Below, in pieces: positions 20,840-31,304 of a stretch of DNA of 64,000 bases. Numbering within the stretch: position 1 is the first letter of the stretch; each line of letters begins with the position of its first letter. The stretch spans positions 22,672,365 to 22,736,364 of the forward strand of contig NC_092678.1 in NCBI RefSeq assembly GCF_964355755.1, written 5' to 3'. Below the pieces are notes generated by a model. It was not told where the DNA came from. It saw only the letters and a list, made by a program, of their open reading frames with translations, and did not search any database. Origin of the DNA: Antedon mediterranea. Its lineage: Eukaryota; Echinodermata; Crinoidea; Comatulida; Antedonidae. The position numbers and the translations under genes are program-made.

Positions 20840-21797
20840 TAGTCTGGGCTCCAGACGGTGTTTTGTCTTAATATTAGTAAAAATATAAATATTTTTGCAC
20901 ATATGGCGTTTCATACGTGTATTACTTGAGTTTGGATACTCCGTCTGGTGGGGAAACACGCATAAGTCACGTGGTTTGACACCAAGAATTCTTGGTGCAT
21001 AAATTATCCAGTTGACTAGTTTCAGCCGCATGCCATTGGTTACTCACTCGCAGGCAGTTTTAATATTCATATTTCAGAATTTCAAAGACTCAACATCTAA
21101 GATGATACGCATGCGCTATGCTACGTTTAGGCAATGTGTACTTGGGTACATTGATGACAGTTTCTGAAGGCTATAAATGATTTTATATGCCCAGTAGTCT
21201 GGTAAACATTTGATGGGATTTTTCCCAAGAACATGAAAACTCGTCTTGATATGGTAGGCATAGCTTCTCCGCGAAATCAAACATTGAATGGATCCTATTA
21301 TTCGGAGATAATTTGATTTTATAATTCCCACCCAAACCCTGTCCTGTTCTGTGTTTGTGGTGGTGTAGCCCTATTGTGTGCCGGTCGGTGGTGGTATGTA
21401 CCTTATTTATTGGCAGGTCATACGTACGAGTTGAGTAGCCCTACGAAGGAGGCCTAGGCCAGGACTGAACAATTAATAAACAAAACAACTTGGCAACACG
21501 ATTTTATATTTCATCAACAGTTGTCTGGATCGTACATTCAGCACTGTACGTACTCGATCTTTTTCATTTTGAAACAAAATGATCATTGGTTGATTCGAAA
21601 TCCATATTTACATACCGCCCGCCCCATATAGCCAAATACGGTATGATAACCTACGTCATTCTTATCGGACGTTTGCGGTCTGCAAATCGATTTCTATACG
21701 TGTTTCACAAGTCTGTATTTTCAGACAAAAATCGCGGTCGAAATAAAAACAAATAAATAAAAAAAAAAGACAATAAATACAGACTTGGGGCAAGTCT
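20840..21797 (+). mobile_element. Hairpin-ended non-autonomous element, copy 3, with 10-bp TSD
   Basis: 958 bp, flanked by perfect AGATTGTAAT repeats at 20830-20839 and 21798-21807. It defines the termini: start TAGTCTGGGCTCCAGAC, end AGACTTGGGGCAAGTCT, each a small hairpin. A 9-10 bp duplication would suit a Mutator-like transposase, but long terminal inverted repeats are absent, so the class is open. It splits the upstream homology block. Confidence 0.82.
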
Positions 21798-21827
21798 AGA
21801 TTGTAATATGCAAAATACTTCTTTCAT

Positions 21828-22045
21828 CGTCTAAAGTGAGTTTGCTGCCACCTATATTGTTTTGTTCACGCATGAGTAAGCTCATTTGCATTCTCCCTTC
21901 ACCAGATGTATTTATGTTTATGGCGTTCCAGCCCACGTGTCTGAGATGTGTTTACTATTGCTATGTTGTGCGGAAGTTTTTAAGAAAGAAAATCTAGACC
22001 CGACATTTTGTCAAGCCAGGATTCAAGGAGTGACTACAGGGTAAG
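21828..22045 (+). promoter_or_regulatory. Conserved upstream block with octamer and E-box (gene A side)
   Basis: Strong match to 55330-55535. Both copies keep an octamer ATTTGCAT (21884-21891), CACGTG (21934-21939), GCGTTCCAGCCCACGTGTCT, TTTGTCAAGCCAGGA and a terminal GTAAGC. Conservation amid diverged DNA suggests a promoter or a non-coding first exon read on the plus strand. No open frame is conserved. Confidence 0.4.
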
Positions 22046-23844
22046 CTTGCATTAACTTATATTCATTGTAATGTAGAACTATTAGGCCTAGCCACATTTT
22101 AGTAGTACAGTGGTTAGCTTTGATACCCGTACGAGTAAAGTACAGTAGGGCCTGTCAATACTGGACGCATTCTTATAGCGTTCTTTCTTGTCGGTCGGTA
22201 ATGCGTGTAACATGAATATTTATATCACTACCTTATTGAATATGCATGATTTCTGCATCGCATCATACGGAAACATTGTGTAATGGACAGATATAAAGAC
22301 CATTGAGAAAATTTAAATTAAATTAACAATAAACAAAATTATACAATAAATCGAGTCAAATGTAATTTAATCAAGTTATATTATACCCAAAAAAAGAAAA
22401 TACACACTCATAAAACTAATTTATAATTTAAAACGATTAATAAAAACCAATAAAATGTATCCTGTATAATGTATAATCGATATAATAAATTAAAATAAAA
22501 AATGTTATGGCCCGATAACGATCGACGTAAAATAGATAAACGTTTTTCCTTACATAAAACAAAATAGATTCAAATGTTATCATACTTCTAGGATAAACAA
22601 TAGGCCAATATCAATAATAATAAATAACATTAATAATTGTTTTGTTTTAATTTTTATACATACCCTGTATTTAAAATAGATACAAAACAACAAAAATTAG
22701 TAATGAACAACAGGAAGATTGTCTCCTGATACTTTACTTTAAAAAATACCACAAATAATAGATGGGATCATTGAATATCCATCGATATTCAGAAGGTAGT
22801 ATTTAAACAGGGTAAGTGACATTTTGATTCAATATACAAAACGCAAATACCGTAATATGTCATTTGCGGTTGAACAGCTCGAGTACAGCATCATAATGTT
22901 GAAGACAGGCCGATTTTTTTTTTTAAATACTATTTTGATAGATTTAATATACGTTTATACATATGTATTGATTTGCGATGAATGGAACATTCCAATCTCT
23001 GTTCCACAAGTGTCTATTCCCTCAGGCGTCGTAAAGGCAAGTACTGTATACTCATAACAGAAATTCGATCCATTTTTTTTTTCAACCAACCCAACCATTT
23101 CAATCTGTGCTGCAGAGGTTGGATATACATTTTTTTTCAACAGATAATGAGCTAGCGCTTTCACTCGCCGTATATTATGTACTCATCTTTATTATTGCAG
23201 TTAAACCACCCACATCACCACCCTTCCCTCACTGGCATGAGTAGCGTTGTAAAACCAGTAGAGGATGGGCCTACGGTACATCACATGCCCTAAACGCAGA
23301 ACAACTTTGGAGGGTAGGGTAGGAACCAACTTAAGTATGAATTGGCTCTAAGAAACAATTGAAAACCATTATGCCTACTAATTAAGTTGAGTTAGATAAT
23401 TTAATATTTATTGACCATTAAATCGAATTTATGATTTTGCCCGAATAGAGGTGGTTTTCACAAATTGTTTTAAATTATATAAACATATACACGTCGTAGT
23501 GATGTATCGTTACATGTACTATACTATTTCAATCGACGGTGATAGTTTCAACAAAGTATTAAATCGCAATGTTTTACTGTGTATAGTGGTATATTATTTG
23601 TAAAACATGAAAACAATTAATATTTCGTTACTAAATGGATAAAGAATATATTTAAAAATTGTTCTTCTTTGCACCCACCCTCTTCCCCATCCCTCAACCC
23701 TAATGTTACATACAAAACACAAATTAAGTTTGTTTAAATTTGACTTAAAAAATTTGTCTCATTTTGTGACAAGTTTCTCTTTCGGAAGTAATTCCCAGGG
23801 TGCTAATTTTAGTTCAGTACATAAATCATAATAATCATCATAAA
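22046..23844. other. Non-coding region between the gene A upstream block and the HECT gene
   Basis: No gene recognised. 22865-23470 is related to 9116-9470 in inverted orientation with block order changed. AT-rich otherwise. Confidence 0.45.
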
Positions 23845-24087
23845 TGCATTGTGTTCCATATACCCAAAATGATACCCCAGGAACGCAATACTTTAACATA
23901 GGAAAACGGCCTCATATTACAGTGGTTTATTCATCATATATAATGCATTGTGTTCCATATACCTAAAATGATACCACAGGAACACAATGCTTTAACATAG
24001 GAAAACGGCCTCATATTACAGTGGTTTATTCATCATATATAATGCATTGTGTTCCATATACCCAAAATGATACCCCAGGAACACAAT
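23845..24087. repeat. 99-bp tandem repeat
   Basis: Units start at 23845, 23944 and 24043 (TGCATTGTGTTCCATATACC), about 2.5 copies with few differences. The array ends 15 bases before the HECT stop codon, so it would lie in the 3' UTR. Confidence 0.88.
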
Positions 24088-24101
24088 GAATTTTTATGTG
24101 C

Positions 24102-27100
24102 TCAGAAATCGATTGAGGAGTCGCACAAAAATGCCATGTCAAATAAATTGAATATATCTTCTGGCATGGGTTGACCAATGACCAGAGTTATCCTATTTAT
24201 ACACGTGTTGCTACAAGGTAGCCAACTGTCGTCTCTTCTGCAAAAAGAGACAGCGGGGGCATAGCCAAAACCGAGTAATGGTTCGTTTGCAGCTCCTGTG
24301 CAGAACTGCAACACACGGCCCAAATCGATTCCGTTTCGTCTTCCAGCTATAAGGAAAAAAACGATTGTTATAATTGGAAATGTTAGTTAATATTACTGTT
24401 GTACAGAAATAGAAATTTTACTTTGAATAAAAGGCTCTAGCTCAAACGTGCTCTTAGTTTTATCAGTTATTTTAAAATTTATTTTGCATGTACCACTCTT
24501 GTACACTATCATTTGTATTTTGTATATTATAGTTAACTTTTAAAAATCATTTTATCAGATACGTATATAACATCCGCATATATACAACAAGAATCATTTG
24601 TTACAGTGCATTTTTGTAAATTGCATATGTTTCTATTTACCGGCAACTTCGCGGAGATATGCTGTGAAGTTTTTATACGCGTTTTCTTCCAACATCCTGG
24701 TGTTTGACCCCTCCTCACCGCTAAACATAGGTTTGAGTAGGTGCGTAATTTTTCTAAAGGTTAGGGGTTTTGGTTCGTCTTGCTGTACCAAATAAACCAT
24801 ACTTGGCCGTTTGCGCAGCACCTACAAAAGAAACATGCTATTGTTATTTTATCTTCGTCCAACAGCGACCTGGCATCTGTTTAATATTGCTAATCTTACT
24901 GTAGGCCTATTCTTTCATTTCGTTTGATTTAGTTTACGTTATAACACTTTAATAATAATAGTGACCTTTAAACTAAATTCTAAACTTAATACTAAAATAT
25001 ATAGTTGCATTAATTCAGTCGCCTTCTCTGTCTGTCCAGTGTTTGAACAGGAGCTTTGGTATTAAACTCCCACTTATTTATCGCTTCAATTGAATTATTA
25101 CCTATCGGACGAGTTCCGACGGTGACACTAATAATCAACGCTTTGCTATTACTTAGGCCTATATATCATAATTCCTAAATCTTTATAAACGAAAATGTTC
25201 TCATGATGTCGAATGCAAAATGTTTGGAGTGATGGACCACAACAATAAATAAGCAAATATGCGCACCAACACAAAAACTGTTTTGAACATAATGTTAAGA
25301 AGAACCTACCTCAACAAAACCTAAATAGCTGATTCCTTTAAGAAATTCAGCTTCTACAACATTTGCCTGGCATTCGCCCTTTACTACACTCATCAAGTGT
25401 TCTCTAAGTAGTGAGGGAGTAGGGCCATTTTGTAAGAGACAGAGCCCTACGAAATAATAACAAAGTATACACAATGAACAGATGTATGTTACGATGTTGC
25501 ATTTTAATACACCATTATTATCCATGCCGGGTATCTATTCACTGGATGACACAAAATATGGATGTGAATCATATGAATATCAGAATAACAATAATACTGC
25601 AAACGTACCCATTACTAACCCCATACAATAATAATAGTTATTCGGAAGGCCGTCACTGATAAGTTGACCATTGTCGTCTAGCATCCTTTCTTTGCATGCG
25701 CGCAACATTTCTCTCAAAAATTCCTGTCTCGGCCCCCCTAAATCTTTAGCTCTTTCGCCCAAAAACTCAACTTCCAGTGGAACTGTTAAGTCAGGGTTAG
25801 GCGCCATGAGTTCGACAACTCCGTCAGCGAATAGGGTGTTCCTAGAGGGAAAAATTGTTTTTAACTATGATTTTCTTAAATAACGAACCATGTCGGTATG
25901 TAGTTTTTATCTGTCGTTTATAAAAAACAAAATAAAAACGGTTTATAGCAACAACATATGCGTACTTGATTTGTAATTTTAATATAATATGAAAGACTAA
26001 CTAGATTTCGTAGGCCTACTGATTTGGGTGTAAATATAAATTAGACATGTAAAATTGTAATTACCGTGCAATAAACATTGGAAATGTGTCGCCTTCAATA
26101 GTTTCGGCATCGGTTGTGAGGTCGAGTGGGCGACCACGCATTACGTTCTTCTGAAACGTTCTTAGAATTTCCACAGGATTGTCAGTTTCGGTACTAATTC
26201 GATCGACAAACATAGTAAAGGTATAGTTAAATAGGTGTATTTCCATTGTAATTGTGATTAGCAGCAAGTCGATTATTAAATTATTTTAAGCTATGCTAAT
26301 ATTAAATGTTAGTTTCTCAGTTTTATCCACTTTTCTTAATTGTTATTATTATTACAGTATTATGAAAGAATGTGGAAGTTTTGTTACCTTCTAATTTGAC
26401 TTCTAATTTAGTCGTGTTCTATTATTGTTTATACTTACACTATTATCATAGAATATTTTGCATAAACGTTATTTGAATTGAAATAACTTACGTTGTATTC
26501 AGCGTTTTTGTGACGGCTTCGTGAATATGTGTTTGCAAGGGGTTTAAATGTTGGTCTGCCTTTGGAACATCCCTATAACAACAGATGGTGTTATATTTTA
26601 ATTTAAAATTGTTTGCGCCAAATGGTGAAGATACTGTGAACCGGGCTAGGCACACTGACAGAGTATAGTGTGTCAACCAGTATCTGATTGCAAATAATAA
26701 ATATCCAGAAATGTTCTACGTTCCTTATAATTGAAGTGGGAATGTTATGGGAAAAACCCCTCCAGTCTCTGCATGCTTGCACCAACAATTTCCAGCACAA
26801 TTACGCATTAGTACCATGCGTGTATAGGCTTATTTGTGAAATACTGGTTAATTAAAGAATACCCATGTAACTTAACTGTACAAAATGTGAACGATGATAT
26901 AATAACGCATTACCTGTCAATTTCTAAGAACGGTAGTTCCCAATCATAAACTTCGTTATCGTCCAACACAATACTTTGTGAGTCCTATTAAAAAACGACA
27001 ACTAACCAAATGACATATTCGTTAAAACAAAATCCAAACACCGCCACTTTACGAAGGTGATCGAACAGAGAAATACTGTTTTAGTACTGTACAACCCATT

Positions 27101-29424
27101 ATAGAACATGGCTTTGTCTACAAATCATATAAACATGGTACAGCAAATGCAAACAAATAAGAAATTTAGGCTACATTTTGAGTATTTATATTTTCAATAG
27201 ACTATACAACAACAATTGTTCTTAATGTTTCACTGTTAAAATAAGGCATGAAATAGGGAGAAAGGGGCGATGAGGGACTGAGATGTTCTTTAAAATTGCA
27301 TTTTAGGGTAAACATAAACAGAACATTAACACACTAAAACCGAAGTTGACATTGACTCACCGTCTGTTCAGTATTTGGAACGTCGATCTGAAATAAATAA
27401 AATTATTTTGTAACAACATTGGAAGGTTTTTCTGTGATTTCCATTATTTATCATAATTTACACGCGTCGATTAAAAGACATGAACTGTTGTTTTAATTTA
27501 TTACATTATTTTCTGTTTATTGTCAATATCCATAAATTAGCCATAGGCCTACTTACAGACTGGGATCCATTATCATCACTGTCGGAAACAGTCTGCAAGG
27601 AGAAAAAAAACACGTTATTGAGGAGCCTGATATTGTATGCTGCATCGATGTATATTCATTTTCCACACACGCCCAAAACCACGAATACCAATAACTAGTC
27701 ATTTTCCAACACAATCATTTCTATTAATTGTTCACATACGTAATTGATAGTAAAGGGTTTTGTTAAATCGGAACAAATAATGCGCCATATAAACAATATA
27801 TCCAATACTCACATTCGCCTGGCAAAACTCCACATGAGAGCGAATTTCTCCGGCATCGAATAATATCCCACATATGCGACATTTTAATTGAATGCCCGAC
27901 GATGGGCAAACAATGTCTTCAAGTATAATTGAAGTCTGGATTGGTCTGTTTATAAAAAAATAATCTATTAGTATTGCATTTTTTTTTATAATAATAAAAT
28001 AATTCTTTAAAATAGCCATGTGTCAGACTATTAAAGAAATACAAGTAAAGTTTACTTTCAAATTGCACATTGACATTTTTAAAAGAATAACATAAAATCA
28101 CCATTATGCCTATTCCCTTATTCCATTTTTTAGATGTCCATATATCGACTCACATTTTTAATATACTGTATTAGTATTTTTTTTTTCTTTTTCTTTACAG
28201 ACCCCTCAGGATAAAAACCTCCGGAGGGGTTGTCTTTGCTCCTTTTTGGCATTTCGTCTATTGCTCTGTCTTGCATTCTCTTTTTTTAACTTTGATTTTG
28301 GTTACGTTTAAAATGTTGTTGGTATTTAATTATTTATGTATTCTTGATTCATCGTCATATATATGTTTTTGTCCTCTGGTTTTGTCTTAATTTTATTTTT
28401 ATATTTTGATGTATTTTTATATTATCATATGAGCCGGGAATAATAATAATAATAATAAACAAACCTCATGTACACGCGGTTGCTGCAGGCCAACTTTAGG
28501 TACTCGGCTGTACATGGCCCGTTATGCATTAGCTCCAGCAATGTTCTGCTGCCTTTCGCAGGCAACAGAAAATCGAAGCCGTCAAGGAGTTGTGGTTTAT
28601 TGAATGCACTGTGAATAAAATGTAAAATGTGGTTTTTTTGTTGTTTATTTTACATTTGATTGTTATACACCGTCAATATTCATACAATGTTAATAGTATA
28701 CCTGAATATTTGAGATTGGACATGTTCCTCGCAGCCGTCTACCTCAAATTGAATTTTCTTTTCGCCAATTCCATTGGCACTTAAAATGGCCTTTTCCTCC
28801 CGCGATGGGATAGTGGAATCACCGCAGTCGGCCAGACAAACAACAAGCCGTGAAAAATATCGGCATTTTTCTAAAATGAAATATGAAAGGAAATGGAATA
28901 ATAATAATCCACATCAAAAGAAACCTTTAGTACGTAACTGTGATTGGTTGACAGTGTATTCAAAATAAAATGCTACACCAAATATATCTAGCTGCATGAA
29001 TTCTCACTCATATGACTTATCACAAAGCAGTAAATATGTTTATAATTATTAATAATTCTAATAATAATGAATGACTTATAATTACTAATGCACATTACTC
29101 CATAAACAAACCATAGTGGGTACCGGGTGAACAGAAAAATCCCAATTATTATAATAGGCGAATGACTTGGTACCTTTTTTAAAGAAAGAAAGTTTTTTTT
29201 TTTTTAATTAAAGTTGTACTCACTTTTGGTCAAAGGCTTGCCGGTTGCGCTGTTGGAAGGCCTATTAAGCTAACGAATGAATAATACATTAATATTTATG
29301 ACGACAAAAATACGAAATTTAGAATTAAATTATAATCAATGAGCAATACAATTAGGTTGTGATTGTATACATAATAAAAATACTTGTGCTTACACGAAAA
29401 AGACGGCTATGCTCTTGTAATATG
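24102..29424 (-). CDS. HECT-type E3 ubiquitin ligase gene (5' end not found)
   Basis: Exons (high to low): 29394-29424, 29224-29269, 28702-28870, 28465-28608, 27823-27945, 27557-27592, 27361-27387, 26914-26994, 26492-26572, 26065-26193, 25609-25841, 25310-25446, 24641-24821, 24102-24346. All use GT-AG and keep one frame of roughly 490 residues, with stop TGA at 24102-24104. The C-terminal ~320 residues form a HECT domain: an N-lobe with FLGERAKDLGGPRQEFLREM, and a C-lobe with RVLQFCTGAAN and SNTCINR holding the catalytic Cys that takes ubiquitin from the E2. Upstream is a Cys/His finger and an acidic Ser/Asp linker. It resembles the short G2E3-like HECT proteins common in fish and invertebrates. 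The 26193 acceptor is the least certain. No initiator Met was identified. Confidence 0.85.
27823..27945 (-). CDS. HECT gene exon with C2HC-type finger
   Basis: A 123-nt exon encoding LKCRICGILFDAGEIRSHVEFC, a C-x2-C-x12-H-x4-C pattern like UBZ-type ubiquitin-binding or small C2HC fingers. Donor GTGAGT at 27817-27822. Its position ahead of a HECT domain suggests substrate or ubiquitin recognition, by inference. Confidence 0.7.
28185..28460 (+). mobile_element. LINE-type 3' tail in a HECT intron
   Basis: A non-coding, T-rich stretch ending GAGCCGGGAATAATAATAA, with an (AAT)n tail at 28438-28458, typical of truncated LINE 3' ends. It starts near a small hairpin (ACCCCTC..GGAGGGGT). Family not assigned. 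Confidence 0.45.
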
Positions 29425-29746
29425 CTGAAAGGAAATGAAAAAAAAAGAAATGAATGTTTTTGTTTATGTCAGAGCAAACATAAATTCTATGTATATTTTA
29501 TATGCAAATGACAAAAATCAAAGTAATTTTCCACTGATGAATAAATGTATTAATATCAGACTTGACCATCAATTTCTGAAAATATATAACATAGGGCATA
29601 CATTGCATAATTATGTTGATTTTCGTCTTTTCTGCTAACGGAAAGTGATTAAAACATATATCACTGCGTAAACTACTATTACATAATACCGTCAAACGGT
29701 ATGTATTCAAATAAACACCCCGGACGTTTATTGTTCAGGGTTTTTT

Positions 29747-29771
29747 AGGGGGTGGGGGAGGGGTGGGGGGG
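29747..29771 (+). other. G-quadruplex-forming run
   Basis: Four G-runs of 4-7 separated by single bases (G5-T-G5-A-G4-T-G7). It lies about 320 bp upstream of the first recognised HECT coding exon. Confidence 0.7.
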
Positions 29772-30097
29772 CTTTATTCGATGGAGACGTTTATCGAGTG
29801 GGTGGGCCTTAATTTTTATTTTGGGCTTAAATTGGTAACATAATATGTATAAGCAAAATAACACCCCTTGATATGAGAAAAATAATAAATTAATACCAAG
29901 ACGTGATAAAATACAGTACAAATTTTACATAGAAATGTGTTATGGTACAGTGTTGTGTATTATGAATGTGACGTGACGTTTATTAGATTAGTCCGCAGCA
30001 GCGTGAAAACACGATATATAGAACTAAATAACACCCAATAATTGTTCCTTATATATCAAACATTAGAATGATATAAACATTAAAATGCTACTTACAA

Positions 30098-30165
30098 TTT
30101 ATATCAAGAAAATAGGGAAAACTTCGCTACAATCCAACGGTCTCTCAAGTGAAGGCTGATAACAC
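30098..30165 (-). other. Possible 5' non-coding exon of the HECT gene
   Basis: A consensus donor GTAAGT at 30092-30097 on the minus strand follows an ATG-free stretch, in line with a 5' UTR exon upstream of 29424. The upper limit is arbitrary. Confidence 0.3.
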
Positions 30166-30669
30166 AGGCAAACCCTATTTGCATTTTGCCGCGTTTTTTA
30201 GGATGTTTTAGAAAAATATGTAAGGAATCTATCTATCTATCTTTCTTTTAAGATACTATTTAAAATGATTGATGACATACAAGTGATCTTAAGTTGCAAA
30301 TAAAACACTTTGGTGCTTTAGAAAATAGCCAGGTACAGAATTGACCCCACACTGTAAAATGACACATACTTTTATTTTGTAACTTTACAATTTAAAACAT
30401 ATATCATAATGTTCAGTATTGTCTACAGTTTATTTTGAGCTATACTATCCAAAAGAATCCGATTTATAATAGCCGAGATATTTAGGTGGGAACATGAAAA
30501 TCAAGTGTTTTTTTAGAATATCACGATGCAAAATCAGTGGTATTCATGTCCCAGTGGAGTGTGTTGAGGCAATTTAGCTATTTCGTTGAGATTCATATGA
30601 TAATATTACAAATATTAAAACAAAAAACTGTATGTGTATGTACCTCGAGTTTTTCTGTAAAAAGTGAAT
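30166..30669. other. Intergenic DNA between gene B and the HECT gene
   Basis: No gene or repeat recognised other than a short ATCT run at 30229-30243. Confidence 0.4.
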
Positions 30670-31080
30670 GCTGCCCTCAAACGTCGAAAATTAGTTAGTA
30701 TTTTTTTGCAAACGTCCTTTGATTGCTGAGCTTGTCCTTCGATTGTTCGACTTGACCTTTAAATTGACAAATTGTCCTATTGCGAAAACTTGTCACTTGA
30801 TCTGGCAAATTGTCCGTTGTTTTTTTGTTTATTCTTTGCTGTTTAACTTGACTATTATGAGAATATGTTTTAGTTCTTTGTTTTCTATATTTGTTAGTTG
30901 ATTTTTGAAAACGTTCGTTGTTTTTTGAGTTTGTTCGTTGATTTTTGAAAACGTTCGTTGTTTTTTGAAGTAGTTCTTTGTTTAAATTTTTTACTATTAT
31001 GGCCCTAATGACCGCCCATACTCGAGAACCATCTGTGGGCACGACCTAGATGGTCCGCGAGCGAAGCGAGCGTACCATCT
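30670..31080 (+). repeat. Conserved-flank repeat with minisatellite core, copy 2
   Basis: Same outer sequences as 11328-11645 (TGCTGCCCTCAAACGT at left, GGCCCTAATGACCGCCCATA at right), but the core units are TTCGTTGTTTTTTGA-like. It ends with a hairpin at 31047-31080 (AGATGGT..ACCATCT, loop rich in GCGAGCGAAGCGAGCG). Confidence 0.65.
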
Positions 31081-31304
31081 AGTTTGAATAAATCTAGCTT
31101 AATTAAGTTATGACTGAAGGTAAATAACATAAGCAAGATCTACCCATAAGAAAATATAAATTGTTAAAATTAATAATAAAAAAGTGAAATATATCCTCAT
31201 AAGAATAGAAGAAAATAATAGTTATAATTATTAAATATATTAAAACTATAATATAAAAAAATATTTAAAAGACGAAATAAATGCGATTTAAATATAGGTT
31301 TACA

